Positions 38,412 through 47,597 of a stretch of DNA of 64,000 bases are shown here, piece after piece. The DNA lies in contig JAPKHK010000014.1 in NCBI GenBank assembly GCA_026646885.1, forward strand, positions 23,398 through 87,397, read 5' to 3'. This DNA is from Casimicrobiaceae bacterium. GTDB lineage: Bacteria > Pseudomonadota > Gammaproteobacteria > Burkholderiales > Casimicrobiaceae. The translations under genes were made by a program, and so were the position numbers. The first letter of the stretch is position 1, and every line of letters begins with the position of its first letter. The notes under the pieces were generated by a model. It was not told the DNA's origin. It ran no database searches and saw nothing but the letters and a program-made list of their open reading frames with translations.

Positions 38412-39348
38412 AAGCATTGATGATTTGCTGCACGAGCGGGTGGCGCACCACGTCGGCGCTGGTAAAACGCGTGAAGGCGATGCCGCGCACGCCCGAAAGC
38501 ACCTGCTGGGCCTGAATAAGGCCGCTTTTCTGTCCGCGCGCCAAATCGATTTGCGTGATGTCCCCAGTGATGACCGCTTTGGTTCCAAAGCCGATGCGGG
38601 TCAGAAACATCTTCATTTGTTCAGGAGTCGTATTTTGCGCTTCGTCGAGAATGATGAAAGAGTGGTTGAGAGTGCGCCCGCGCATGTACGCCAGTGGCGC
38701 CAACTCGATGGTGTTGCGTTCCAGGAGCTTGGCGACCTTGTCGAAACCCATCAAATCGTACAACGCGTCATACAAGGGGCGAAGGTAAGGGTCGACCTTC
38801 TGGGCGAGGTCCCCGGGCAGAAAGCCGAGTTTTTCGCCCGCCTCCACCGCGGGGCGCACCAGCACAATGCGCTTGACGGACTCACGTTCCAGGGCGTCGA
38901 CCGCGCAGGCAACGGCGAGGTAGGTCTTGCCGGTGCCGGCCGGGCCAATGCCAAAGGTGATGTCGTGACCCTGGATATTGCGCAGATAGTCGACCTGCCG
39001 CGGCGTACGCCCCTGCAAGTCGGCGCGGCGCGTGCGTAGCGCGAGCGCCGGTGCAATGTCGTCGTTGGGCGCAAGCGGCAGATCGCCGCGGAAGTCGACC
39101 AAGCCGAGCTGCACATCATCCACACTCAGCGCTTGCTGGGCGCGCCGATAGAAGTGCTCGATCGCCGCGGCGGCCTGGCGCGCATGCCGCGCTTCGCCAT
39201 ACACCGCGAATTCCGCCCCGCGGCGTGCAATGGTGACGTCGAGCGCAGCTTCGATCTGGCGCAGATTTTCATCCAAAGCGCCACACAAGTTGGCGAGGGC
39301 GCGGTTGTCGAGCGGCGCGAGAGTCAGCTCAACCGGTTGCGGTTTCAA
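38380..39348 (-). CDS. ybeZ: PhoH-like ATPase (YbeZ)
   Basis: Encodes 322 residues of a PhoH-family P-loop protein thought to act with YbeY in RNA processing. Walker A is in FGIGPAGTGKTYLAVACA and Walker B in SFIILDEAQNTT. The arginine-rich GFGTKAVITGDITQIDL follows. The start appears to be TTG at 39348. No ATG is present near the conserved N terminus (LANLCGALDENLRQIE), so the exact start is uncertain. Confidence 0.92.
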   Translation of the reverse strand: MKPQPVELTLAPLDNRALANLCGALDENLRQIEAALDVTIARRGAEFAVYGEARHARQAAAAIEHFYRRAQQALSVDDVQLGLVDFRGDLPLAPNDDIAPALALRTRRADLQGRTPRQVDYLRNIQGHDITFGIGPAGTGKTYLAVACAVDALERESVKRIVLVRPAVEAGEKLGFLPGDLAQKVDPYLRPLYDALYDLMGFDKVAKLLERNTIELAPLAYMRGRTLNHSFIILDEAQNTTPEQMKMFLTRIGFGTKAVITGDITQIDLARGQKSGLIQAQQVLSGVRGIAFTRFTSADVVRHPLVQQIINAYESHTEPREA

Positions 39349-39487
39349 AAGGCGAGGCTGGTATCGAAAAATGCGAGGGAATCATTGTGCGCGAATTGCC
39401 ACCCCGGGGCAAGCCGGCCGCCGGGCCTCACGCACTCAAGCTTGGGAGCAAGCTAGAATTCGGTTTTTTGCGCGCCAGTACCGCGCC

Positions 39488-40102
39488 ATGGACAATCCTC
39501 TCCGAGCAGTGATTTTCGACCTCGGCGGCGTCGTCGTCGAGTGGAATCCCCGCGCCTTGCTGACTCGCTACACCGCCGACGTGCATCTGCGCGAAGCCTT
39601 GCATGCCGCAGTCTTTGCCCACCCCGACTGGGGCGAACTCGACCGCGGCAGCCTCGACGAGCAGATCGCCGTCACGCGCATGCAGCAGCGGCTCGCCCTG
39701 CCGCGGACGGAGTATGTGCGGCTGCTGCGTGCCGCCGATGAATCGCTGCGGCCGATACCGGAAACGCTGGCCTTGCTGGAAGCGCTGCGCGAAAGAGGCA
39801 TCGCCCTGTACGTGCTCTCCAATATGCCCGCGGAGCGCTTTGCCATGCTGCGGGCACGCTACGATTTCTGGCATCACTTCCAGGATTTCGTCATCTCTGG
39901 CGAGATCGGTCTGCTCAAACCCGAGCCCGCCATCTTTGCCTTCGCTTTGGCAAGATTTGGTCTGCGCCCCGAGCAAGCCCTCTTCATCGACGACCACGCG
40001 CCCAACATCGCCGCGGCGCGAGCATTGGGCGTGCCGAGCGTGCTCTTCAGCGACGCAGCGAGCTGCCGTCGAGAAGTTTTCGCTCGTCTGGATGGCGCCT
40101 AG
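39488..40102 (+). CDS. HAD superfamily hydrolase, YihX-like phosphatase
   Basis: Encodes 204 residues. Motif I is VIFDLGGVVVEW, motif II VLSNMPAERF, the motif III lysine lies in GEIGLLKPEPAIF, and motif IV is LFIDDHAPNIAAA. The DLGGV form of motif I is shared with YihX-type sugar-phosphate phosphatases. The substrate is not shown. It is divergent from phoH across 139 bp. Confidence 0.88.
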   Translation: MDNPLRAVIFDLGGVVVEWNPRALLTRYTADVHLREALHAAVFAHPDWGELDRGSLDEQIAVTRMQQRLALPRTEYVRLLRAADESLRPIPETLALLEALRERGIALYVLSNMPAERFAMLRARYDFWHHFQDFVISGEIGLLKPEPAIFAFALARFGLRPEQALFIDDHAPNIAAARALGVPSVLFSDAASCRREVFARLDGA

Positions 40103-40155
40103 CGCGCCGGGACAACCGCGCGCACGCCACCCCCAGGATCACGTGCGCGAGCCGC

Positions 40156-40833
40156 TTACAGACCGGCGAGTTCGCGCCGCATCGCACCGATGGTGGCCGC
40201 GTAATCCGGAGAGGAAAAGATCGCCGATCCGGCGACCAACGTATCCGCACCAGCGCGGGCGATCTCGGCGATATTATCCACTTTCACTCCGCCGTCCACT
40301 TCGACCCAGATGGTTCGCCCGGTTGCTTGCGCATAGGCATCGACACGCTGCCGTAGCGCGCGCAGCTTGTTCAGGGCCTCGGGAATGAACGCCTGGCCGC
40401 CGAAACCTGGGTTCACCGACATGACGAGAACCAGATCGAGCTTATCCATCACGTGGTCGAGATAATGGAGCGGGGTCGCCGGATTGAAAACTAGTCCGGC
40501 CTTGCACCCGGCGTCGCGGATGAGCGCGAGAGTGCGATCGATATGTTCCGAAGCCTCCGGATGGAAAGTAATGATGTTGGCCCCGGCCTTGGCGAAGTCG
40601 GGGATGATGCGATCGACTGGCTTGACCATCAAATGCACGTCGATGGGGACGCCTGTGTGGGGTCTGATGGCGGCGCACACCAGCGGCCCGATTGTGAGAT
40701 TGGGCACATAGTGGTTATCCATGACATCGAAGTGGATCAAATCGGCGCCAGCCGCTATTACGGCGCGCACCTCATCGCCGAGGCACGCGAAGTCCGCGGA
40801 TAGAATGCTCGGTGCAATGCGAAATCGAGACAC
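40156..40833 (-). CDS. rpe: Ribulose-phosphate 3-epimerase
   Basis: Pentose-phosphate enzyme of 225 residues interconverting ribulose 5-phosphate and xylulose 5-phosphate. Motifs are [32 protein letters not shown] (metal Asp/His), [24 protein letters not shown] and VDGGV. The GTG at 40833 has well-spaced GGAG, while a TTG two codons upstream sits too close to it. It is divergent from apaG. Confidence 0.95.
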   Translation of the reverse strand: MSRFRIAPSILSADFACLGDEVRAVIAAGADLIHFDVMDNHYVPNLTIGPLVCAAIRPHTGVPIDVHLMVKPVDRIIPDFAKAGANIITFHPEASEHIDRTLALIRDAGCKAGLVFNPATPLHYLDHVMDKLDLVLVMSVNPGFGGQAFIPEALNKLRALRQRVDAYAQATGRTIWVEVDGGVKVDNIAEIARAGADTLVAGSAIFSSPDYAATIGAMRRELAGL

Positions 40834-40936
40834 AGCCAATACTCCTTTTCACCGCCTCGTGCTTGTCAGATTCCCGGAAATGGTGTGCAATCGCGCGATT
40901 CGCGGCAACCTCCGCCCTTCGCCTTTGCCCCTCTCC

Positions 40937-41320
40937 ATGGCTGAAAGCAAGAAATACGAAGTCTCCGTCCGTGCCCGCACGCACTACCTCCAAGAGCAGT
41001 CACGTCCGGAGCAGGACCACTATGTCTTCGCCTACACCATCACCATCACCAACACCGGCACGGTAGCGGCCCAGCTCATCAGCCGACATTGGATCATCAC
41101 CGACAGCAACCACCGCGTGGAAGAAGTTCGCGGTCTGGGTGTGGTCGGCGAGCAGCCACTGCTGAAGCCTGGCGAAAGTTATGAGTATACCAGCGGCAGT
41201 GCGCTCGCCACCGCAGTGGGCACCATGCGCGGCACTTATCAGATGGTGGCCGAGGATGGCACGCGCTTCGATGCCGATATCCCCGAGTTCACGCTGAGCG
41301 TGCCGCGGATTCTGCATTGA
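40937..41320 (+). CDS. apaG: Co2+/Mg2+ efflux-associated protein ApaG
   Basis: Encodes 127 residues of the ApaG/DUF525 beta-sandwich family. The signature HYVFAYTITITNTGTVAAQLISRHW is visible in parts (HYVFAYTITITNTG, then QLISRHWIITDSN), with GLGVVGEQPLLKPGESYEYTSG following. The ATG at 40937 starts MAESKKYEVSV. Its stop overlaps the start of mltA. Confidence 0.94.
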   Translation: MAESKKYEVSVRARTHYLQEQSRPEQDHYVFAYTITITNTGTVAAQLISRHWIITDSNHRVEEVRGLGVVGEQPLLKPGESYEYTSGSALATAVGTMRGTYQMVAEDGTRFDADIPEFTLSVPRILH

Positions 41321-42504
41321 TCGGCCGGGCGCGTTTCCCCCTGGTGGCGGTCCACTTGCGCCGCGCTACTGTCGCGCTCGCGCTCTCCTTGCTAGCCGCT
41401 TGCGGCGCGCTGCCTCCGGCAGGGCCCTTGTCTACCTCGGCGGAACGCTCGACTCGCATGGCACTGGCCAGCTTCGGCGAGTTGCCCGGCTGGCAGGAGG
41501 ACGATCTGCTCGAAGCGTTGCCCGCCCTGCGGCGCTCTTGCACGGCGCTGCAGAGGAAAGAGCCTTGGCGGCTGTTCTGCGAGCACCTGCGCGAGGAGCC
41601 GGCGCCGACCGCGGGCGCCCTGCGCGCCTTGCTCGAACGCATGCTCCGCCCTTGGCGCCTGGTGGCGAGCGACGGCGCCGATACCGGCCTAGTGACCGGC
41701 TACTACGAACCGCTGCTCGAAGGCAGCCTCGAGGCCGATGAGCGGTATCGCCACCCGGTATATGCCGCCCCCGAGGACCTCCTGACCGTCGAACTGGGCA
41801 GTCTCTTTCCCGAACTCAAGAACAAGCGCGTGCGCGGTCGCGTGGTGGGCAGGAAAGTTCTGCCCTACGCCACAAGGGCCGAGATCGAAGCCAACGGCGA
41901 AGCCTACAAAGGCACAGAAATCGCATGGGTGGATGACGCGGTGGAACTGTTCTTCTTGCATATCCAGGGGTCGGGCCGCGTGCGCCTGCCCGACGGCACT
42001 CTCCTGCGCCTGGGTTACGCCGACCAGAACGGGCACCCGTACCGCTCCATCGGCAAGCTGCTGGTAGAGCGCGGCGAACTCAGCATCGACGAGGCGTCGA
42101 TGCAGGGCATCAAGGCCTGGGGGCGAGACAATCCGGACAAGCTTGCGAGCCTGCTCGCGGAGAACCCCAGCTATGTGTTCTTTCGCCAGCTGCCCGACGG
42201 CGAAGGCGGACCGCCCGGCGCCATGGGTCTGGCCTTGAGCGCTGGGCGCAGCATCGCCGTCGATCCCAAGCAGACACCCTTGGGTGCGCCCTTGTGGCTC
42301 GCCACCACGCGGCCACTCTCCACTCAGCCGCTGGAGCGGCTGGTGCTTGCACAGGACACCGGCGGCGCCATCCGCGGGCCGATGCGTGTAGATTTTTTTT
42401 GGGGCTTCGGTGACGAGGCCGGCGCCCTTGCCGGGCGAATGCGCCAAGCGGGACGCCTGTGGCTCTTGTGGCCCGCGGGCGAAGCCCCGCCGCTGGCGCG
42501 CTGA
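41317..42504 (+). CDS. mltA: Membrane-bound lytic murein transglycosylase A (lipoprotein)
   Basis: Peptidoglycan-degrading outer-membrane lipoprotein of 395 residues. The lipobox LLAAC lies in LALSLLAACGALPP. The MltA domain starts at VTGYYEPLLEGSLE, and the 3D domain with conserved Asp residues is in GLALSAGRSIAVDPKQTPLG and DTGGAIRGPMRVDFFWG. The start is probably the TTG at 41317 in a TTGA overlap with apaG. A GTG at 41344 is an alternative. Confidence 0.93.
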   Translation: MIGRARFPLVAVHLRRATVALALSLLAACGALPPAGPLSTSAERSTRMALASFGELPGWQEDDLLEALPALRRSCTALQRKEPWRLFCEHLREEPAPTAGALRALLERMLRPWRLVASDGADTGLVTGYYEPLLEGSLEADERYRHPVYAAPEDLLTVELGSLFPELKNKRVRGRVVGRKVLPYATRAEIEANGEAYKGTEIAWVDDAVELFFLHIQGSGRVRLPDGTLLRLGYADQNGHPYRSIGKLLVERGELSIDEASMQGIKAWGRDNPDKLASLLAENPSYVFFRQLPDGEGGPPGAMGLALSAGRSIAVDPKQTPLGAPLWLATTRPLSTQPLERLVLAQDTGGAIRGPMRVDFFWGFGDEAGALAGRMRQAGRLWLLWPAGEAPPLAR

Positions 42505-42507
42505 TCG

Positions 42508-43521
42508 GTGCCGCAGCGTATGCTCGCGCGCTTTCTCGCCTTCCTCGGTACGCTCTACGCGCGCTGGCGCGATTGGCTGCTTCGTCAGTTGGGCAGGCCC
42601 CGCGGAACATGGATCGACGGCAGTGCCTCTGCCGTGCAGGGCAGCATCGGCTTCGCCCCTTGGGCCGGCGACCGTCGACCCTACCGGCTCTATCTCCCGG
42701 CCGGTCTGAATTCCGAGCATCGCGCCCCTTTGTGGCTTTGGCTGCATGGCTGCCGACAGTCGCCTGACAGCTTCGCGGCGGGCACCCGAGTGGCGCTCGC
42801 CGCAGACCAGGCGGGGGCGGTGGTGTTGCTGCCGCGCCAGCAGCGCCGTGCCAACCCATACCGCTGCTGGAACTGGTTCGATCGGGCCACCCAGCAGGGG
42901 CGGGGCGAAGCGGCCATCGTCGTGGCCATGTTCGAACAAGTGGCCGCGCATTATCCGATCGACCGGCAGCGGGTGTACGTGGCCGGCCTTTCAGCCGGGG
43001 CGGCGCTCGCCGCCATACTCGCTAGCTGCCACTCCGAGCGCTTTGCCGCCGTTGCCATGCATTCCGGGGTCTCTTACGCGGCGGCGCAGACACCGCTCAC
43101 CGCGCGTGCCGCCATTCTCCACGGCAGCGGTCTGACCGGAGAGGCCTCGGCGGCGATGGCGAAAATGTTTGCGCGCCAGTCCCTGCCCGTGCCGGCGCTG
43201 GTAATCCACGGAGCCGAAGACGAAGCGGTTCCCGCTTTGCACCTCGATCAAGTGTGCGGCCATTTTCTCGCCTTCAATCGCCGTGCCGGTGAGCCCATCG
43301 CGGAAGAAGCGGGCATCGGTCAGGAGCGCCAGCGCAGTTTCGAGATCAAGACCTGGCGCCAAGGCCACCGCGTGTTGGTGCGCCGAGTGTTGATCGAAGG
43401 CTTGGGTCACGCCTGGTCGGGAGGCGACGCGCGCGAGGAGTACCATGATGCCGCCGGCCCGGAGGCAACCCGAATGATCGCGGAGTTCTTCGCCCGCGAC
43501 GGGCGCCAGCCTGCAAACTGA
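42508..43521 (+). CDS. PHB depolymerase family esterase
   Basis: Alpha/beta-hydrolase of 337 residues resembling the LpqC/PHB-depolymerase esterase group. The oxyanion segment is LWLHGCRQSPDSF, the nucleophile elbow is VAGLSAGAALAA (G-x-S-x-G), the acid lies in HGAEDEAVP and the His in EGLGHAWSGG. There is no clear signal peptide; an amphipathic N terminus (FLAFLGTLYARW) precedes the domain. Substrates may be polyhydroxyalkanoate or another ester. The start is GTG at 42508, with an in-frame ATG at 42520. Confidence 0.85.
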   Translation: MPQRMLARFLAFLGTLYARWRDWLLRQLGRPRGTWIDGSASAVQGSIGFAPWAGDRRPYRLYLPAGLNSEHRAPLWLWLHGCRQSPDSFAAGTRVALAADQAGAVVLLPRQQRRANPYRCWNWFDRATQQGRGEAAIVVAMFEQVAAHYPIDRQRVYVAGLSAGAALAAILASCHSERFAAVAMHSGVSYAAAQTPLTARAAILHGSGLTGEASAAMAKMFARQSLPVPALVIHGAEDEAVPALHLDQVCGHFLAFNRRAGEPIAEEAGIGQERQRSFEIKTWRQGHRVLVRRVLIEGLGHAWSGGDAREEYHDAAGPEATRMIAEFFARDGRQPAN

Positions 43522-43626
43522 ATCGCCGCGCGCCCAGCGTTGCGCGGCGCGCCAAAAAACGAGACACTGCGCGCTTTGCCGGCCGAGCAACCAAGCGCGC
43601 CGACCGGAACAACGCTGCGCCGCCGC

Positions 43627-45096
43627 ATGGTCTTCAGCTCACACCTCTTTCTCCTGATCTTCTTGCCCCTGACCGTGCTCGCCTTCCATGGACTCGCGTC
43701 ACGGCAGGCCAGTACCGGCCTGTTGCGCCGCGTCCTGATCTTCGCCTCGCTGCTCTTTTATGCCGCCTGGAGCTGGCTCTATCTGGGCATGCTGCTGGCG
43801 AGCATCGTCGCCAATTTTGGCCTGGGTCGGTTACTCGCCCGGCGGACCGAGCGGCGCACAAAACGTTGGCTGCTCATTCTGGGCGTCAGCGGCAATCTCG
43901 CGCTCCTCGCCTACTTCAAGTACGCGAACTTCTTCCTCGACAACCTCGGCACGCTTTTCGGCACGCCTTGGTCGTTAGGCAACATCGTTTTGCCGCTGGC
44001 AATCTCGTTCTACACCTTCCAGCAGATCTCGTTCCTGGTTCGCGTCCATCAAGGGCGCGACGCCGAGATCTCGCTGGAGAACTATTGCCTGTTCGTACTC
44101 TTCTTCCCGCAATTGATCGCCGGCCCAATCGTGCGTCATGAAGAGGTGTCGGAGCAATTCGCGCAACTGGGGCGCGGACCGGACCGCGCTCTCGATATGG
44201 CGGTGGGCAGCGCCATTTTTGTCGTCGGGCTGGCCAAAAAAACCCTGCTGGCCGACCCCCTCGCTGGGTACGCTCACACCGCCTTCAGCGCCGCCCAGGC
44301 CGGGTCGCTAGACCCCGCCACCGCGTGGCTAGGAACCGTCGCCTATTCGTTGCAGCTCTATTTCGATTTTTGCGGCTATTCGGAGATGGCCGTGGGCTTG
44401 GGGCGCATGTTCGGGGTGTATTTTCCCATCAACTTTTGGTCGCCCTACCGCGCCTGCAATATCGCCGAGTTTTGGCGGCGCTGGCACATGACACTTTCGC
44501 GCTTTCTGCGCGATCACCTCTACTTCCCGCTGGGCGGCAATCGCCGCTCGCGCAACCGCACCTATCTCAACCTGCTCGTGACCATGATCCTCGGAGGTTT
44601 ATGGCACGGTGCCGCATGGACTTTCGTCCTTTGGGGTGCCTACCATGGCGCGCTGCTGGCTCTGTTTCGCCTCTGGCGCGAAGCCGCGCCGCCGGCGTCG
44701 CTCGCTGCCTCATGCTGGGGGCACGCGCTCGGTGTCGCCAGTACCTTCCTGCTGGTCGCCTTGGGTTGGGTGCTCTTCCGTTCGGCCGACGTAAACTCGG
44801 CCTTGGTGATGTATCAGGCCCTGGCGCGGCCGGGCACCATCAATTTCGCCGTCGTCGAACCCTGGGCCTGGGCACATGTCGGCGTCCTCTTGCTTGTGGT
44901 GCTGTTGCTGCCCAACACTTGGCAGTGGATCGGCCACTACCACGCGGTCACGCCGCCGCCGGGCGCGCGCCAGGAGGGTGGCGGCAGCATCGCCTGGAAG
45001 CTGGATTGGCGGTGGGCCGCGCTGCTGGCAGGGCTTGCCGCTTGGACGGTGCTTGCCGCACATCGCTACACCGAGTTCCTCTACTTTCAGTTCTGA
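43627..45096 (+). CDS. MBOAT family O-acyltransferase (AlgI-like)
   Basis: Polytopic membrane O-acyltransferase of 489 residues. The N terminus is MVFSSHLFLLIFLPLTVLAF, and YFDFCGYSEMAVGLGRMFG is the AlgI/DltB signature. The catalytic His lies in MILGGLWHGAAWTFVLWG. Homologues transfer acetyl groups to exported polysaccharides such as alginate. No polysaccharide synthesis genes are present here. It is followed 12 bp later by a membrane-anchored protein likely to be its partner. Confidence 0.92.
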   Translation: MVFSSHLFLLIFLPLTVLAFHGLASRQASTGLLRRVLIFASLLFYAAWSWLYLGMLLASIVANFGLGRLLARRTERRTKRWLLILGVSGNLALLAYFKYANFFLDNLGTLFGTPWSLGNIVLPLAISFYTFQQISFLVRVHQGRDAEISLENYCLFVLFFPQLIAGPIVRHEEVSEQFAQLGRGPDRALDMAVGSAIFVVGLAKKTLLADPLAGYAHTAFSAAQAGSLDPATAWLGTVAYSLQLYFDFCGYSEMAVGLGRMFGVYFPINFWSPYRACNIAEFWRRWHMTLSRFLRDHLYFPLGGNRRSRNRTYLNLLVTMILGGLWHGAAWTFVLWGAYHGALLALFRLWREAAPPASLAASCWGHALGVASTFLLVALGWVLFRSADVNSALVMYQALARPGTINFAVVEPWAWAHVGVLLLVVLLLPNTWQWIGHYHAVTPPPGARQEGGGSIAWKLDWRWAALLAGLAAWTVLAAHRYTEFLYFQF

Positions 45097-45108
45097 GCGC
45101 ACCCAGGC

Positions 45109-46281
45109 ATGAACGCTCGTGATTTCCTTCAGGTCTGGATCACTGTGCTGCTGGCCATACTCGGGACGGCGGCCCTAGTCAACTTCCTGGTCGATCCCCT
45201 GCAAGTCTTTCGGCGCGCTAGTTTCTATGCGCCCCACTTCTCGGAGAACCAACGCTACCAAGTACCCGGGCTCGCCCGCCACTATCCGGCGCCGCTGGTC
45301 GTGATCGGCACATCGCACATGGAAAACGCCAGTCCCGCTGAGGTCGCGCAGGTTTTCGGGGAGCCTGCGCTCAAACTGGCCATCTCCGGTTCCAGCATCA
45401 CCGAACAGCAGCTTGCGCTTGCATTGGCGCTCGAGACTGGCGGCGTCAAGCGCGTGCTCTGGGGCGTCGACTACTCGGCCCTCGCTTGGGGAGACCGGCT
45501 CGTCGACGAATGGGGAGAGTTCCCGGTGTATCTCTATCATCGCGACCTCCGCCTGGTGTCGCGCTACCTCCTGTCACTGCAGACCCTGCAAGACGCCCAC
45601 ACCGCACTGACCAAGCCACCTCGACACACTCTCGAGAGCCTGAATGTTTGGTGGGCGCAGCACCGTTTCAGCCAGGAGCGTGTGGATGCCGCATGGGCCG
45701 CGCAAGAGCTGCGCTGGACGCCCGAGTTGCGTGCCAAGATTGCCGCGCAGCTCGATTGGGAGTACTTGCGCGCCACACTCGAACGGCGCCTCGTAGCCAC
45801 TGTGCGCGCGCACCCCCAAGTACAGTTCGAACTGATGCTCCCCCCTTATTCGATCCTCGGCTACGTCAATGATTTTCGGTTGAGCGACGAGTGGTTTTTC
45901 CAGCGCATGCTGCTGCGCTCCGCGCTGCGCGAGCTGGCGCGGGCCGAGCCCAATGTGCGTCTGTGGGATTTTCAGACCGATCTTGCCTTGAGTACCGACT
46001 TCGATCGATACAAGGATCTCGAACATTTCGATCTCGAAGCAACTCGAATGCTGCTCAGAACGGTCGCCAGCGGGAGTGGAGCGGTGAGCGACTTTACCGT
46101 CCCAGACCCGCTGCCGCGGCAGATCGTCGCCTTCTTGCGCCCGCATTGCACCGGTCAGGGTCGCCAGGACTATTGCACTGCGCACATTCGCTGCGGCTTT
46201 GCCCGCCTCGAGGCTTGGCTCGCCAGTGGCGGCGCGCCGGAGCAGGCATTGCGGTTCGCGCACCAGGCCTGCGGCGGCTAG
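45109..46281 (+). CDS. Membrane-anchored protein, probable partner of the MBOAT acyltransferase
   Basis: Encodes 390 residues. An N-terminal hydrophobic segment (about residues 9-27, VWITVLLAILGTAALVNFL) is followed by a periplasmic domain with VVIGTSHMENASP. That resembles the GTS(H/F) nucleophile region of SGNH-like AlgJ/AlgX proteins. LWGVDYSALAW and YKDLEHFDLEAT are other conserved-looking segments. Close spacing to the MBOAT gene suggests joint O-acylation of an exported glycan. The family assignment is tentative. Confidence 0.65.
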   Translation: MNARDFLQVWITVLLAILGTAALVNFLVDPLQVFRRASFYAPHFSENQRYQVPGLARHYPAPLVVIGTSHMENASPAEVAQVFGEPALKLAISGSSITEQQLALALALETGGVKRVLWGVDYSALAWGDRLVDEWGEFPVYLYHRDLRLVSRYLLSLQTLQDAHTALTKPPRHTLESLNVWWAQHRFSQERVDAAWAAQELRWTPELRAKIAAQLDWEYLRATLERRLVATVRAHPQVQFELMLPPYSILGYVNDFRLSDEWFFQRMLLRSALRELARAEPNVRLWDFQTDLALSTDFDRYKDLEHFDLEATRMLLRTVASGSGAVSDFTVPDPLPRQIVAFLRPHCTGQGRQDYCTAHIRCGFARLEAWLASGGAPEQALRFAHQACGG

Positions 46282-46352
46282 AATCGCCGAATGAGGTAAA
46301 ATCATCGCGTTCGCACGCCCGGCGAGGCGTGCCCCCATCGTCCGGATTCTCC

Positions 46353-47588
46353 ATGCCCCTCATCCGCCCCTTTGCCGGCCTGCGCCCCGCCGCTGGGCGC
46401 GCCGCCGACGTCGCCGCGCCGCCCTACGACGTGCTTTCGACCCCCGAAGCGCGCCAGCGGGCAGAAGGCAAGCCCTGGAGCTTTCTGCACATCTCGAAGC
46501 CGGAAATCGACCTCGCCGAGGGCACCGACCCCTACGCGCCCGAGGTCTATGCCAAGGCCGTGCAAAATCTGCGGCGCATGATCGCCGAAGGCGTCCTACG
46601 GCAGGACGGCCAGGCGTCTTATTATGCCTACCGTCTCGCTATGCCCATCGCCGGCACCCTGCACGTCCAGACCGGGCTGGTAGCGGCCGCCTCGGTGCAT
46701 GAGTACGACCGTAATCGCATCCGCAAACACGAGTTCACACGCCCCGACAAGGAAGACGATCGGGTGCGGCAGATCGAAGCGCTGCAAGCGCAGACCGGAC
46801 CGGTTTTGCTCGCCTACCCGCGCTGTCCCGAAGCCGATGAGCTGCTGGCTCGGGCCACCCGCGATGAGCCCGCGGACGACGTGCTGGCCGACGACGGTAT
46901 CCGGCACCAGATTTGGGTGATCTCCGACCCCGCCCTGATCGGCGCCATTTCTCTCGCTTTCGACGCCATGCCCGCGCTCTACATCGCCGACGGGCACCAC
47001 CGCTCTGCGGCCGCCTCGCGCGTGGCGGCGCACCACCATCGCCCAGGCGCGGAGCGCGACGTGGACTATTTCTTGTCGGTGATCTTTCCTCATCACGAGA
47101 TGCGCATCCTCGATTACAACCGCGTGGTGCGCGACCTGAACGGCCTCACCGACGCCGGCTTTCTCAGTCGCTTGAAGCCGGCGTTCCGGATAGACGCCGA
47201 GGATACGCCGTTGCGCCCAGGCCGCCCGGGAGAGTTCGGCATGTACCTCGCGCGGCGGTGGTACCGGCTCACCATCGACCCCGCGCGCATTCCCGAAGAC
47301 CCTGTGCAACGCCTCGACGTGAGCCTCCTGTCGAACCATCTGCTTGGCCCGGTGCTGGGCATCCACGATCTGCGGCGCGATCACCGCATCGATTTCGTCG
47401 GCGGCATCCGCGGCTTGTCAGAACTGGAAAGGCGCGTCGACAGCGGCGAAATGGCGGTAGCTTTCGCGCTGTTTCCCACACGCATGGAAGACCTGATGGC
47501 CGTGGCGGACGCCAATGAAGTGATGCCTCCCAAATCCACTTGGTTCGAGCCCAAGCTCGCCGACGGATTGGTATCCCACCTCATCTGA
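46353..47588 (+). CDS. DUF1015 (SerK-like) family protein
   Basis: Encodes 411 residues starting MPLIRPFAGLRPAAGRAADVAAPPYDVLS, given in two parts: MPLIRPFAGLRP and DVAAPPYDVLST. IADGHHRSAAASR and VIFPHHEMRILDYNRVV are hallmarks of DUF1015. Some archaeal members are free-serine kinases, but a role in this organism is not established. It is cytosolic and lies 71 bp after the previous gene. Confidence 0.9.
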   Translation: MPLIRPFAGLRPAAGRAADVAAPPYDVLSTPEARQRAEGKPWSFLHISKPEIDLAEGTDPYAPEVYAKAVQNLRRMIAEGVLRQDGQASYYAYRLAMPIAGTLHVQTGLVAAASVHEYDRNRIRKHEFTRPDKEDDRVRQIEALQAQTGPVLLAYPRCPEADELLARATRDEPADDVLADDGIRHQIWVISDPALIGAISLAFDAMPALYIADGHHRSAAASRVAAHHHRPGAERDVDYFLSVIFPHHEMRILDYNRVVRDLNGLTDAGFLSRLKPAFRIDAEDTPLRPGRPGEFGMYLARRWYRLTIDPARIPEDPVQRLDVSLLSNHLLGPVLGIHDLRRDHRIDFVGGIRGLSELERRVDSGEMAVAFALFPTRMEDLMAVADANEVMPPKSTWFEPKLADGLVSHLI

Positions 47589-47597
47589 GCGCGGCGA

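Noticed and set aside
43524..43549. Stem-loop CGCCGCGC/GCGCGGCG after the esterase gene
   Set aside because: It is followed by an A-run rather than T on the plus strand, so it cannot be called an intrinsic terminator for the upstream gene.
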